From the NCBI RefSeq assembly GCF_902713425.1, contig NC_081209.1, positions 5,062,001-5,126,000 of the forward strand: a stretch of DNA of 64,000 nucleotides. The letters are read 5' to 3'. Below, piece by piece: positions 38,262 to 48,835 of this stretch (position 1 is the first letter of the stretch; the number at the start of each line of letters is the position of its first letter). Both the position numbers and the translations under genes were made by a program. The stretch comes from Acipenser ruthenus (Eukaryota; Chordata; Actinopteri; Acipenseriformes; Acipenseridae). The notes beneath the pieces are model-generated. The model had not been told where the DNA came from. It saw only the letters and a program-made list of their open reading frames with translations, and did not search any database.

Positions 38262-41200
38262 GTGCGTGTGTGTATAATGATTACTATTGTTTTGTTTTTA
38301 AATAACATCTTTGCCTTATTTCCAGCCTATTAGCACATCTGGTGCTCGGTTAACATTTGCACATAGAAGCCGTGCACTGCTGTGTCTAATCCAAGTGGCT
38401 GAAGAGGAAACTGTGGTATCGCTCATCAAGATGCCTATTGAGAAAGTCAAGTAAGTCTGTCTTTCAGCTTCTTTCGGTGCTTAGCCATAGTATGGTTGTG
38501 TGTGTCATTGCCACAGTATTTACTGACATTTTTTAAATGTGTTAAATGTATGTGTGGTGGATGGTGTAACAGAGGATAGTAAAACACATCATACATTTTT
38601 TAAATCTTTTTTTTATTGTTGTTGTTGCAGGTATTACCTGAAGTGCTGCATTTATCTTGCTGAATTTGAACTCTTGAATATACCCTACACTGTGGAGTCG
38701 TTTCACAACAGTCCAAAGGAGGGCATGATCAAGGGTCTGTGGAAGAATCATAGCCATGAGCCCAGGGTAAGTTTTTGGAGGCAATTCATTTTGGGCTAAA
38801 ACACAAAATTAATGAATTAATGCAGCCACTGTGTGCTGTTTATGAATTCCATTAAAAACACAGTTACATCACTCTTATGATATATATATTTTTTAAATAG
38901 CTGCAAATAGAAATGTTTAGCCTTACTGTTCTGATCGGTTGCATATCCTAATTAAAAGATCATGCTTTAGTGTTTTACACTAATTTTTCAATTGTTCAAC
39001 ACCACCTGTTGCTTTCCTAAACTGTCTTCCTTGTCTAGGCTGTAAGATTGGTGACTGAGCTCAGTTTAGAATATCAAGTGTATGACCCACAGCTCTGGAA
39101 TGGTGTGCTACAAAAACTGCTTAGCTTCAGCATGGTAAGTCTCACAGCCCTTTTGAGCATGCATTTCCTTGGTACAGTTTAGTGTTTGCAATCGTCCCGA
39201 GCTTCCCATTTGAACTTACTCTTTTAATGATGTTTCCGTTTCACAGATCAGTTACATGAGGAAGGTTTTGGTGGCAGTAACTGCTGTGCACTCCTTGTGG
39301 CAGGTATAGTGAATACATTTACCTTTTCAGTATTGAGGATACAACATAAATGTCAGGCAAATGCCTTTTAGTCCTGATCATTGGAGCTGATGTACCTGCT
39401 GCAATGCACTGTTCAGCTGAAAGATGTTCTAGAATACAACCATTGGATCATATAATTCTGATTACCAAATCAAAGTTGATACGGGAATTATGTTGTATAG
39501 GTTTAAGCCTTATATCCATATCTTAAAATTATTACCACTCGTTACTTTCTCTCTCTCTTACATTGTTTTTATAGATCCCTAATTTCATCAGAGCTTGGAG
39601 AAATGTCATTCTTGCCCCTTTTCTTTCTGGTATGTGTTGTTTTAAGATCTGTTGACAACCTCTTTTAATAATTCTGTATTTATAATCCAGCATTTCCTTC
39701 TAATCCAAAACATTTTTTCTTTTCTGAAAATGTAGCCTCAGATGTTCATTCCCGACCCAGTTTAAATAAACACATTGTAGTCTTTTATTGTGATGTAGAT
39801 AATGGTTCATTAGTAAATGAACTGTTCTCTGTTCTTTCTGTTTTAGCCTCTTATCCACCCAGCCCAAAACAACTGGAAACGTGCTACGAGACATTTGTTC
39901 TTCTTCTTAAGTAAGTAGTGATTTTGTGTGAAGCTTCAATAGCACTATGTTAACATTCTTCTAAGCCTACTCTGCACTAGAGTTGCATTATTTAACACAG
40001 GTTTCATTTGTGTCCTTGCAGGTGTCCAGTCCTAGCAGATCTGGATATGATTGGGATTGCTAAGCAGTTCGCTCAGCTGGATCTGCCAGCCTTCACACTG
40101 GGGTCACTTTTGCTGATCCCACAATCGGAGAAAAAAGAACAGCAAATTCAAGTACGTTCCTTTTACCAAAGACTGCAGTAGGGAGACGACCTTAACAATT
40201 TGAAATGGCAAAATAGGATTAAACTGCTTTTGCGATGTTTATCTGAACTCTAGATACAGCTTAAAAGTATCTTTTGAAAGAACAACAAATGCCTGTTTGC
40301 TTTCATGACAACAGAACCGCCATATTTGTCCATCTGTTTGTAGTTCAGGTAATCATAATGAATCAACCAATTAATCTGTATTTCATATATAGCGTGATGA
40401 ATCGCCTCAAAGCGCTTTTTCAAATAACAACAACAAAATGAATAGTATACAGAACAACTGAGAAATAGTAAGATATGATAAAATACCACTTTAAATTGCA
40501 TAAATTAAAATGATAAAAATGTTTTTAGTCTTACTACAAAAAGCAGTGTCAAAAGGTACATTTATATAAAATAAAGTTATAGTATAAAATAGGATAGTGT
40601 CTGATTTCTCCCTTTTGGTACTGAATTAACATTTCTGATTTCTTGGCAGCCACATGCAGCTTTGCTTACACCATTTGACTAACAAGTTCAGTGTTTTTTT
40701 TGTTTGCTTTTTTTCTTCAGGGATTTCTTTCCACGAGTAATCTAGTAACTGTACTTCAGCAAGTTGAGACACATATGAACACAGGAGAAGTTGCCGGGTT
40801 TTCAGCACAGGTAATGAGGACCTCCCCATTTGACTTCATTTTCTGGCCTCAATGATACTAATTTGTTTTGTTCACTTTATCTGAAGATCACTGATTTGAA
40901 TCCTTCTTGATTTTTAGCATTTTGGATTTCAAACAGCCTCCTTTGGGTGTGTAGCTTGATTTACACACTGATGAAGGCACTAACCAAAACAATTGTCTAT
41001 TTGACTTCACTTTTCATAATTGTACCCTTTTTCTTTCAGATTAAAGAGTTGGTCTTGGATTTTATTAACAGCAATAAACTGTATGATAAGCTAATCAAGA
41101 CCAAACTCCTCCCGCTGCTGAGACAGCATGTGATTAAATCCAACCAGGTGAATGGCCTTGTGGACTACCTTGTAAACAAGAGCTGGTAGGTACCGGGGGC

Positions 41201-42081
41201 AATAACCCTCCAGAGGTTCATTACAATAAACTTTGTAACTCCATAGAGAACGGGTCATTAAAACAAGTTCTGTAAATACCGGAAAAAAATAAATCATCTT
41301 TTGAGACGACAGATTTTGTTTTGCTTTTGTTCTTAAATAGTTACATATATATATAAATGGATTTAACAGGAGAGTAGCTTTAAATACATGTTTCACTGTA
41401 CTTGGGACAGACTGCTGGGGATTTTCTTCGTATAGTTTGGTAATGATAGAAAGCAGTTGCTAGCTTACAGAAAAAGCCTTACTTTCTGGCAGGCAAGCCA
41501 ATATAACACAATGGAATTTTGATATATAGCACCACACGTACTCTTGGTATTGTGGACCAAAAAAATAAAAACCTCAATTCATTCTGATCGCCTTTTCTTC
41601 CCAGCCTTGATGATGCAGCTTCTCTTGTATCTGAATATCTGAGACACAAGGGGAAACCTCTTCCTGCAAACATTTCCACTCCAGACATTTTAAAGGTAAT
41701 TTTAAGCAAAGTGTTTTTTCCCCCCTCCCCAAACATTTGTCAAAAACCGTGTGTGCCTGTAAATGCCCTTTGGGTACATTTTTCATTAGCTGCAAGCCTC
41801 CTGAGTGTGTGTTACAGTACTATAAAGCCAAAAGGCACTACACAGCCCTATATTAAACATTCTAGTCGTATATGAGGAACAAAATACTAATTGAGGCTCT
41901 GAGTATTGTACCATGTTTAACCCTAAAGAATCTAAGCATATTATATGTACAGTTTCTGTTTCGTGTGGATTCCTAATGTAACGGGCAGTGCTGTCCAGCT
42001 CTCTTGCAAAATGGATTTATTTTTGGTTCTCCACAGGAATTTGCTGGTGATGAAAAGAGACTGTTGGATTGCTTTACATAA
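20290..42081 (+). CDS. kntc1: KNTC1, Rod subunit of the kinetochore RZZ complex
   Basis: KNTC1 (Rod) joins ZW10 and Zwilch at unattached kinetochores, where RZZ recruits Spindly, dynein and Mad1-Mad2 for the spindle checkpoint. I trace 63 coding exons; their sum of 6,699 nt gives 2,232 residues (human about 2,209), and every junction keeps phase. Residues 1 to about 395 form the N-terminal beta-propeller; the rest is the long alpha-solenoid. Strongly conserved blocks include LTEALPENRLSRLLYKHKFE, AIQFGLDVE, YGAFGPEKF, KVLAPELIP, MKKLLRGYGI, GMIKGLWKNHSHEPR and the tail EFAGDEKRLLDCFT. The start at 20290 (MWNDIEL) matches human; an in-frame ATG at 20257 would add 11 residues. One acceptor is non-canonical (exon 27288-27389). 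The last two exons are part of a segmental duplication. Exon coordinates are in the three block entries. Confidence 0.95.
20729..20890 (+). mobile_element. Truncated hAT-like MITE in KNTC1 intron
   Basis: It begins CAGGGATGGAAATAAGACG, a terminal repeat I associate with abundant fish hAT-type MITEs. It runs through TAGCAGTTTGATGCATT, then stops abruptly after CAACAGGAGCCTT, where the mirror-image end would be expected. The neighbouring 20891-20963 repeat takes over at that point, so the right terminus is missing. Confidence 0.5.
20891..21063. repeat. Interspersed repeat copy B plus (TA)n(CA)n
   Basis: Positions 20891-20963 match the repeat at 759-836. They are followed by about 30 TA repeats and about 15 CA repeats to 21063. 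It lies in a KNTC1 intron between exons 20575-20695 and 21120-21235. Confidence 0.6.
27288..33523 (+). CDS. kntc1: KNTC1 coding exons 23-42 (middle solenoid)
   Basis: Exons: 27288-27389 (acceptor lacks AG), 27661-27780, 27975-28118, 28391-28489, 28956-29059, 29179-29281, 29629-29763, 29853-29972, 30112-30184, 30278-30345, 30450-30739, 30861-31033, 31279-31376, 31508-31652, 31760-31816, 31921-32084, 32426-32530, 32812-32940, 33080-33196 and 33414-33523. Exon 23 encodes NWPENGLEMAELYFVSRNPN, directly comparable with the human segment, so the exon is real even though its 3' splice site is unusual. A 19-nt poly-G run lies at 29085-29103 just past one donor. Confidence 0.85.
29085..29103. repeat. 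Poly-G tract in KNTC1 intron
   Basis: A G run of about 19 nt lying 25 nt downstream of the donor at 29060. Length is uncertain in any assembly. Confidence 0.8.
33747..42081 (+). CDS. kntc1: KNTC1 coding exons 43-63 (C-terminal solenoid)
   Basis: Exons: 33747-33960, 34078-34167, 34334-34505, 34790-34848, 35219-35435, 35590-35663, 35952-36162, 36630-36742, 37642-37697, 38133-38211, 38326-38450, 38631-38766, 39039-39134, 39247-39303, 39575-39629, 39847-39910, 40022-40151, 40721-40810, 41040-41185, 41605-41695 and 42037-42081. The last two (91 and 45 nt) encode CLDDAASLVSEYLRHKGKPL...PDILK and the 14-residue tail. Both recur, decayed, further downstream. All introns are GT-AG. Confidence 0.85.
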
Positions 42082-42258
42082 ACAGAATCCCTGCTTTGTA
42101 TTTTATCTTCCCATGGCAAGATATGTAACAATTTTATTTTAATCATACTGTATATGTATGTGTTGGAAAAATGAATATTCATGTATGCAAACTACCCAGT
42201 ATAATTTGAATGCTTCACACATAGTTTACTGTAGCAATGCATGCTTGGTAATAATTAA

Positions 42259-42264
42259 AATAAA
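42259..42264 (+). other. kntc1: KNTC1 polyadenylation signal
   Basis: AATAAA about 180 nt after the KNTC1 stop codon. In the duplicated unit downstream the matching stretch reads AATTAAAGATTT, so the signal is lost there, in keeping with decay of the copied KNTC1 tail. Confidence 0.6.
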
Positions 42265-43338
42265 GATGTGAATAATCAAGCTTTTTTGTTTGTCTTTTTC
42301 AAACATAACATTTCTATTGAAATGTTTAAATGTCCTGTGCTTTCCATTGTACTGTATTTAACCCTTTATATTCTGCATGTTTGCTTATTGTTTGCAAACA
42401 TGTTTAGACAATTTTGTAGAACAACAAAAAAGCATGATCACAAAAGAACCGTGAAGATGTATTTATTATTTAGTCCTGGCATGTTTAATGTTTGCAATTG
42501 TACATAGGGGGAGTTCAATACTTGGTTTAAAATTACTATTTTTATATATTAGTAAATTCTTTTTTAAAAATAATCATGTATTATCTGTATTTAATGTTTA
42601 TATACCATGAAATATGATACAAAATGGAAGGGTTTGAAGTAGATAACTTATACGAAAAATACAGTCTGTGTCATTTGGTAACTTGCTTTGCTATGGGTGG
42701 TATTTTACAGTGCAGTTACAAAAAAAAAAAAAACCTTTGACAAAGGGATTCACTATACAATAATGGTGCAAATCAATTACTTTTTGTATTTGTTTCAATA
42801 ATTAGAGTTCAGATACGTACTGTTAAATTAATAACTACACTTTTGTACGAAAGCTTTTTGTTGAACAAAGTCTATGTGACCATTATTTTTACACTCTTTG
42901 CAAGAAAAGACCCATTTTGAAGTACTTTAGTAATTTAATAAGAGTTACAGTACATGTACAATGCCGGTTTCCAATGCTTTCCAATTTGCTACATTTCAAT
43001 ATCTTTATTAAATTATTATTTCAATCATTCTACAGACTGCATTCACTATAAACTTACATTTCAATTGGTTTAATCATTTCTGTTGGAGTCTTTGTTATAA
43101 TTTTTTTTTTACTACACAATTATCAGGAAAGAAAACATTTTATTGAGAAAATAACAAACTATTATAAATCAGAACAACCCAGAAGTAAGAATAAAACAAG
43201 TACATTAAAATATGCGCTTTATTTTTTTAATTAAAAAACATAATAACATACTAGCTTATTTTACCTTATTGTGCTGCATTCTCTACACCCCCAGTTCACA
43301 CACAAACGCTTTCATCGTTATGAAGGAATCCTTGCTAT

Positions 43339-44328
43339 CTAACTCCTGGTATGTTCAGTTGAGGTTGAGTTGGTCCCTGGTTGTGTTGACTGATCACCAT
43401 CCTCTGCAGATGTTCGACCCCGGAGTTTGTTGAAAGCTTTTTTAAACTCCCCACTGAATACAGGGCTTGAGAAGTAATACACCACTGGGTTCAGCAAGCT
43501 GTTGAAGTAAGTGAAGCAAACTGTGGTATAAAAAGCCAGGTTGGCTTCCCTGAAATAACTGCATTCTGAATACTGAGACTTTAGGATAAAGACCGCTATT
43601 CTGGACATACTGCTGGGGATGAAGCAAATAGTGAAAACGAGGGCAACAGCCATTACAAATTGTACAGCTCTTTTGATTTTGCCAGTCTTATCTATTGTCT
43701 TGCTTCTCAGCTGCCAGGCTATGCGGGCTGTAGAGTACGAGATAACGCACACGGGCACGAGGAACTGGAGCACGTAGTAAGTGTTGTGCCAGATTGCTGA
43801 TGGGTTAGTGCCAGGACAGATGTTGAAGCTCTCGCATTGCGTTCTGTTGTTCTGCAGAAACAGGTGAGGTTCAAAGAGGAGGTAAGCGGTCATTGCGACG
43901 ATGAGCCCCCACAGGCCACAAGAAACGTACACCGCGTACCTCAAAGTCATCTTGTTGATTCTGTTGTGAGGGTGGACGATCTTTAGGTAACGGTCCACCG
44001 CAACGGCAGTAAGGAAGAAGATGCCGGCAGCCCTGTTTGCAGCCAGCATGAACAGCAGTATCCTGCAAGGGGCATCTCCATAGATCCAGTTCTTCAGTCT
44101 CATGTAGTAATCGGTGCGGAAGGGAAGGCAAAATATGACGACTGTGTCTGCCACTGCCAGATTCAGCAGGTAAACGCTGTTCGGTTTCCAGGTTTTCATT
44201 AGAAAAAAGAACATCCACAAGCCAATTATATTGCCTATGGTACCAAATACAAACACAAATATAAGCACAGGTGGCAGGGTGACGTCTAAGATTGGCTCTG
44301 GAAATGCACAGCACGACTGGTTTTCCAT
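43339..44328 (-). CDS. HCAR-family GPCR, copy 1 (NPxxY type)
   Basis: An intronless class A receptor of 329 residues with seven hydrophobic segments, closest to the hydroxycarboxylic acid / OXER1 / GPR31 group, which couple to Gi and sense carboxylate metabolites or oxidised fatty acids. Seen: N-terminal SCC pair (6-7), Arg71 in LPFRTDYY, Cys88, Arg99 in AANRAAG, DRY at 112-114, glycosylation sequon NRT and C165/C171 in ECL2, Arg243 in TM6, and NPVVYYFSSP in TM7. Arg71 and Arg99 fall at the human HCAR1 numbers for lactate-binding residues. NPxxY instead of the HCAR DPxxY, and NRAAG instead of NRAGS, set it apart from copies 3 and 4. It has an upstream TATA box and converges on KNTC1. The ligand is unknown. 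Confidence 0.85.
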   Translation of the reverse strand: MENQSCCAFPEPILDVTLPPVLIFVFVFGTIGNIIGLWMFFFLMKTWKPNSVYLLNLAVADTVVIFCLPFRTDYYMRLKNWIYGDAPCRILLFMLAANRAAGIFFLTAVAVDRYLKIVHPHNRINKMTLRYAVYVSCGLWGLIVAMTAYLLFEPHLFLQNNRTQCESFNICPGTNPSAIWHNTYYVLQFLVPVCVISYSTARIAWQLRSKTIDKTGKIKRAVQFVMAVALVFTICFIPSSMSRIAVFILKSQYSECSYFREANLAFYTTVCFTYFNSLLNPVVYYFSSPVFSGEFKKAFNKLRGRTSAEDGDQSTQPGTNSTSTEHTRS

Positions 44329-44430
44329 CGCTGAACTGAATTAAGGCAAATGGTACCTGCAGAGCTGTCCTGTGCCTGTTGAATGGGAAGCTGTGTGTTG
44401 TGTCTGGTTGACAGTTCTGTTGCTGGAGTC

Positions 44431-44437
44431 TTTTATA
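44431..44437 (-). promoter_or_regulatory. TATA box, receptor copy 1
   Basis: Minus strand CATATAAAAGACTCC; TATAAAA lies about 105 bp upstream of the start codon. The same word occurs at the same distance in copy 2. Confidence 0.6.
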
Positions 44438-44565
44438 TGCTGCACTGTGTGTGTATGCAGATGTGCACAGACCTATTAGTGGTTCATGGAAATGGGAATG
44501 ACCTCACAGAGCAAAGGAAAGAAAAAGGAACTTCTGTTGTGTGTTCCTTGTTTTATACCACTGCT

Positions 44566-44621
44566 AGCTTGATTAACTACCTTGGGGGGGGGGGGGGAAT
44601 CCCAAGGTAGTTAATCAAGCT
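44566..44621. repeat. Perfect hairpin with G-rich loop
   Basis: Arms 44566-44586 and 44601-44621 are exact 21-bp reverse complements (core CTTGATTAACTACCTTGG). They enclose a 14-nt loop of eleven G and AAT. It lies in the 5' flank of receptor copy 1 and is absent from the otherwise matching flank of copy 2. Confidence 0.85.
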
Positions 44622-44840
44622 TCTGGGATAGTGTGCATTTGACTTTATCAACAGTATGTATTGACACAGTGTCTGATAGTGGCTCTTTTGTTTTTACTAA
44701 AGTCGCTGTTGACGTTCTAGATTGTTAAGCAGTACAATAAGATTATACCAATATAACTTTGATATATTGCACCACACGTACTCTTGGTATTGTGGACAAA
44801 ATAAAAACCTCAATTCATTCTGATCGCCTTTTCTTCCCAG

Positions 44841-45392
44841 CCTTGATGATATAGCTTCTCTTGTATCTGAATATCTGAGACACAAGGGGAAACCTCTTCC
44901 TGCAAACATTTCCACTCCAGACATTTTAAAGGTAATTTTAAGCAATGACAATGCCCTTTGGGTACATTTTTCATTAGCTGCAAGCCTCCTGAGTGTATTA
45001 CAGTACTGTAAAGCCAAAAGGCACTTCACAGCCCTATATTAAACATTCTAGTCGTATATGAGGAACAAAATACTAATTGAGGCTCTGAGAATTGTACCAT
45101 ATTTAACCCTAAAGAATCTAAACATATTATATGTACAGTTTCATGTGGATTCCTAATGTAACGGGCAGTGTTGTCCGGCTCTCTTGCATAGTGGATATAA
45201 GACCGTTGTTTGTGCTCAGTCTCAGTCCTATTACACTGATGTAAAATGAAAACCACCAGGAATAGAAATTATTGCTTTTGAAAGTCTATTTAAAGCAAAG
45301 AGATGCTTTAGTTTATAATTCATGGATTTATTTTTGGTTCTCCACAAGAATTTGCTGGTGATGAAAAGAGACTGTTGGATTGCCTTACATAA
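44841..45392 (+). pseudogene. Duplicated KNTC1 exons 62-63, decayed
   Basis: Copy of exon 62 at 44841-44931, 91 nt, with CTTCCCAG acceptor and AAAG-GTAATT donor intact and an open frame; GCA is changed to ATA (Ala to Ile) at the fourth full codon. The copy of exon 63 near 45346-45392 has its acceptor CCACAG-GAA changed to CCACAAGAA, so the nearest AG moves one base and would shift frame. The AATAAA signal is also lost. It is a passenger of the receptor duplication, not a functional KNTC1 end, unless spliced in alternatively. Confidence 0.8.
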
Positions 45393-46764
45393 ACAGAATC
45401 CCTGCTTTGTATTTTATCTTCCCATGGTAAGACATGTAACACTTTTATTTTGATCATACTGTATATGTATGTGTTGGAAAAACAAATATTCATGTATGCA
45501 AACTACCCAGTGTAATTTGAATGCTTCACACGTAGTTTACTGTAGCAATGCATGCTTGGTAATAATTAAAGATTTGAATAATCAAGCTTTTTTGTTTGTC
45601 TTTTTCAAACATAACATTTCTATTGAAATGTTTAAATGTCCTGTGCTTTCCATTGTACTGTATTTAACCCTTTATATTCTGCATGTTTGCTTATTGTTTG
45701 CATACATGTTTAGACAATTTGTAGAACAACAACAAAGCATGATCACAAAAGAACCGTGAAGATATATTTATTTAGTCCTGGTGTGTTTACAATGTTCATG
45801 TTTTAATGTGCATGGGGAGGGGGGCAAATAAGTTCAATACAGTTTCACAACAGAAAGTTTACTTGGTTTAAAATGACTATTTATATATTGGTATTTTTTT
45901 TAAATCATGTATTATCTGTATTTAATGTTTATATACCATGAAATATTATGATACGAAATGGAAGGGTTTGATAGCCCTGTTCAGTACGTCAGAAGGTGTG
46001 TACTTGTCTGCTTTTTAAACAAGTAGATAACTTACACAAAAAATACAGTCTGTGTGTACATTTGGTGGCTTGCTTTGCAATGGGTGGTATCTTAGTGTCC
46101 AGTTAAAAAAAAAAATGACAAAGGGATTTACTATACAATAATGGTACAAATCAAAATTACTTTTTGTATTTGTTTCAATAATTAGAGTTCAGATACGCAC
46201 TGTTCAATTAATAACTACACTTTTGTACGAAAGCTTTTTGTTGAACAAAGTCTGTGTGACCATTATTTTTACACTCTTTGCAAGAAAAGACCCATTTTGA
46301 AGTACTTTAGTAATTTAATAAGAGTTACAGTACATGTACAATGCCGGTTTCCAATGCTTTCCAATTTGCTACATTTCTATATCTTTATTAAATTATTATT
46401 TCAATCATTCTACAGATTGCATTCACTATAAACTTACATTTCAATTGGTTTAATCATTTCTGTTGGAGTCTTTGTTTGTTTGTTGTTTATTTTTTTTACT
46501 ACACATTTATCAGGAAAGAAAACATCTTTAATGAGAAAATAACAAACTATTATAAATCACAAGCACCCAGAAATAAGATTAAACAAGTACATTAAAATAT
46601 ACACATTATGTTTTCTAATTAAAAACAATAAAAACCCACTAGCTTATTTTACCTTACTGTGCTACAACACATACCTTCACAATAATTCTATTAAAAGGAT
46701 TACATTCTCTACACCCCTAGTTCACACACAAACGCTTTCATCGTTATGAAGGGATCCTTGCTAT

Positions 46765-47754
46765 CTAACTCCTGGTATGTTCAGTTGAGGTTGAGTTGGT
46801 CCCTGGTTGTGTTGACTGATCACCATCCTCTGCAGATGTTCGACCCCGGAGTTTGTTGAAAGCTTTTTTAAACTCCTTACTGAATACAGGGCTTGAGAAG
46901 TAATACACCACTGGGTTCAGCAAGCTGTTGAAGTAAGTGAAGCAAATTGTGGTATAAAAAGCCAGGTTGGCTTCCCTGAAATAACTGCATTCTGAATACT
47001 GAGACTTTAGGATAAAGACCGCTACTCTGGACATACTGCTGGGGATGAAGCAAATGACGAAAACGATGGCAACAGCCATTACAAAGTGTACAGCTCTCTT
47101 GATTTTGCCAGTCTTATCTATTGTCTTGCTTCTCAGCTGCCAGGCTATGCGGGCTGTAGAGTATGCAATAATGCACACAGGCACGAGGAACTGGAGCACG
47201 TAGTAAGTGTTGTGCCACATTGCTGATGGGTTAGTGCCAGGGCAGATGTTGAAGCTCTCGCATTGCGTTCTGTTGTTCTGCAGAAACAGGTGAGGTTCAA
47301 AGAGGAGGTAAGCGGTCATTGCGAAGATGAGCCCCCACAGGCCACACGAAACACATACCGCGTACCACAAAGTCATCTTGTTGATTCTGTTGTGAGGGTG
47401 GACAATCTTTAGGTAACGGTCGACCGCAACGGCAGTAAGGAAGAAGATGCTGGCAGCCCTGTTTGCAGCCAGCATGAACAGCAGTATCCTGCAAGAGGCA
47501 TCTCCATAGATCCAGTTCTTCAGTCTCATGTAGTAATCTGCGCGGAAGGGAAGGCAAAATATGACGACTGTGTCTGCCACTGCCAGATTCAGCAGGTAAA
47601 TGCTGTTCGGTTTCCAGGTTTTCATTAGAAAAAAGAACATCCACAAGCCAATTATATTGCCTATGGTACCAAATACAAACACAAATATAAGCACAGGTGG
47701 CAGGGTGACGTCTAAGATTGGCTCTGGAAATGCACAGCACGACTGGTTTTCCAT
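46765..47754 (-). CDS. HCAR-family GPCR, copy 2 (NPxxY type)
   Basis: Intact 329-residue paralogue of copy 1, differing at about 16 residues (roughly 95 percent identity) with no length change. Changes include T72A next to Arg71, P87S before the TM3 cysteine, G102S three residues after Arg99, and two in TM6 (L230I, T233V). The cysteines, Arg71, Arg99, DRY and NPVVY are all kept. Conservation of the frame and of its promoter argues for function. It arose with the duplicated KNTC1 tail of unit B. Confidence 0.85.
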   Translation of the reverse strand: MENQSCCAFPEPILDVTLPPVLIFVFVFGTIGNIIGLWMFFFLMKTWKPNSIYLLNLAVADTVVIFCLPFRADYYMRLKNWIYGDASCRILLFMLAANRAASIFFLTAVAVDRYLKIVHPHNRINKMTLWYAVCVSCGLWGLIFAMTAYLLFEPHLFLQNNRTQCESFNICPGTNPSAMWHNTYYVLQFLVPVCIIAYSTARIAWQLRSKTIDKTGKIKRAVHFVMAVAIVFVICFIPSSMSRVAVFILKSQYSECSYFREANLAFYTTICFTYFNSLLNPVVYYFSSPVFSKEFKKAFNKLRGRTSAEDGDQSTQPGTNSTSTEHTRS

Positions 47755-47858
47755 CGCTGAACTGAATTAAGGCAAATGGTACCTGCAGAGCTGTCCTGTG
47801 CCTGCTGAATGGGAAGCTGCGCGTTGTGTCTATGGTTGACAGTTCTGTTGCTGGAGTC

Positions 47859-47865
47859 TTTTATA
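47859..47865 (-). promoter_or_regulatory. TATA box, receptor copy 2
   Basis: Minus strand TATAAAA about 105 bp upstream of the start codon, in the duplicated promoter. Confidence 0.6.
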
Positions 47866-48068
47866 TGCTGCACTGTGTGTGTATGCAGATGTGCACAGAC
47901 CTATTAGTGGTTCATGGAAATGGGAATAACCTCACAGAGCAAAGGAAAGAAAAAGGAACTTGTGTTCTTTGTTTTCTAAAATTCCCTGATGTGTGTGCAT
48001 TCGACTTTATCAATAATATGTATTGACACCGTGTCTGATATGGCTCTTCTTTAGTTTTTTTTTTGTTT

Positions 48069-48771
48069 GTTTTTACTAAAATCGCTGTTGACGTTCTAGA
48101 TTGTTAAGCAGTACAATAAGATTATACCAATATAACTTTGATATATAGCACCACACGTACTCTTGGTATTGTGGACAAAATAAAAACCTCAATTCATTCT
48201 GATCGCCTTTTCTTCCCAGCCTTGATGATGCAGATTCTCTTGTATCTGAATATCTGAGACACAAGGGGAAACCTCTTCCTGCAAACATTTCCACTCCAGA
48301 CATTTTAAAGGTAATTTTAAGCAATGTGTTATGTGTTCCGTCTTGTCTTGTCTTGTCTTGTCTTCCCTGGGCATGTTTACAATGTTCATTTTTTAATGCA
48401 CATGGGTGGGGGAGGAGAAGTTCAATACTATTTCACTACAAAAAGTTTACTTGGTTTAAAGCTACTTGTTATATATTATTACTGAATTAAACACTTGTTC
48501 ATGTATTATCTGTATTTAATGTTTATATGCCATGAAAATGTGTACCTCTCTATCAAGCACCTTATACAAAAAATACTGAGTCTTGTAACTTTGGCAGCTT
48601 GCTTTGTAGTGGGTGGTATTTTACAGTGTACAGTTACTAAAGACATTATTTGACAAAGGGATCCACTATACAATCATGGTACAATCAAAATAACATTTTT
48701 TGCAATTATGCTTCTATACATTTTTAGTTGGATAAGCTCAGATATGTACCGTTAAACTAATAATTACACGG
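48069..48771. repeat. Segmental duplication unit C (truncated)
   Basis: A third, shortened unit. It keeps a copy of KNTC1 exon 62 (48220-48310), then jumps across a TCTTG pentanucleotide run at about 48342-48363 to the 3' UTR-like part. It ends near 48771, before any receptor gene. Unrelated sequence leading to the HCAR1-like pair follows. Confidence 0.75.
48220..48310 (+). pseudogene. Second duplicated KNTC1 exon 62
   Basis: A 91-nt copy with intact CTTCCCAG acceptor, open frame and AAAG-GTAATT donor; one Ala codon (GCT) has become Asp-type GAT. No copy of exon 63 follows, because the unit is deleted there. It could only be used as an internal exon. Confidence 0.8.
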
Positions 48772-48835
48772 TTGTGCCTGCCGCCCTGTGAGGTATTTGG
48801 AAATAAAAAACAACATATGTTGAAGAGATCCTGAG

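Larger units (their letters stand above)
41500..44690. repeat. Segmental duplication unit A (KNTC1 tail + receptor 1)
   Basis: From about 41500 the sequence (intron end, KNTC1 exons 62-63, 3' UTR, then a convergent receptor gene and its promoter) is repeated almost in full at 44695-48068. It is partly repeated again at 48069-48771. Unit A carries the functional KNTC1 ending. It lacks about 130 bp present in unit B (45188-45320) just before the last exon, and it carries a private hairpin insert at 44566-44621. Confidence 0.85.
44695..48068. repeat. Segmental duplication unit B (decayed KNTC1 tail + receptor 2)
   Basis: A copy of unit A: decayed KNTC1 exons 62-63 at 44841-45392, matching 3' UTR, then receptor 2 at 46765-47754 with its promoter. 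The A/B border carries GTCGCTGTTGACGTTCTAGA, and a near-identical stretch opens unit C, so units B and C share a start that unit A lacks. Confidence 0.85.

Noticed and set aside
43871-47740. Minus-strand 147-codon frames inside receptor copies 1 and 2
   Set aside because: They are alternative frames of the receptor genes, preserved in both only because the copies are recent; no codon-level conservation or start context.
41479-48389. Minus-strand frames repeated three times (MSGVEMFAGRGFPLCLRYSD)
   Set aside because: They are antisense translations of the copied KNTC1 exon 62; repetition reflects the segmental duplication, not a small gene family.
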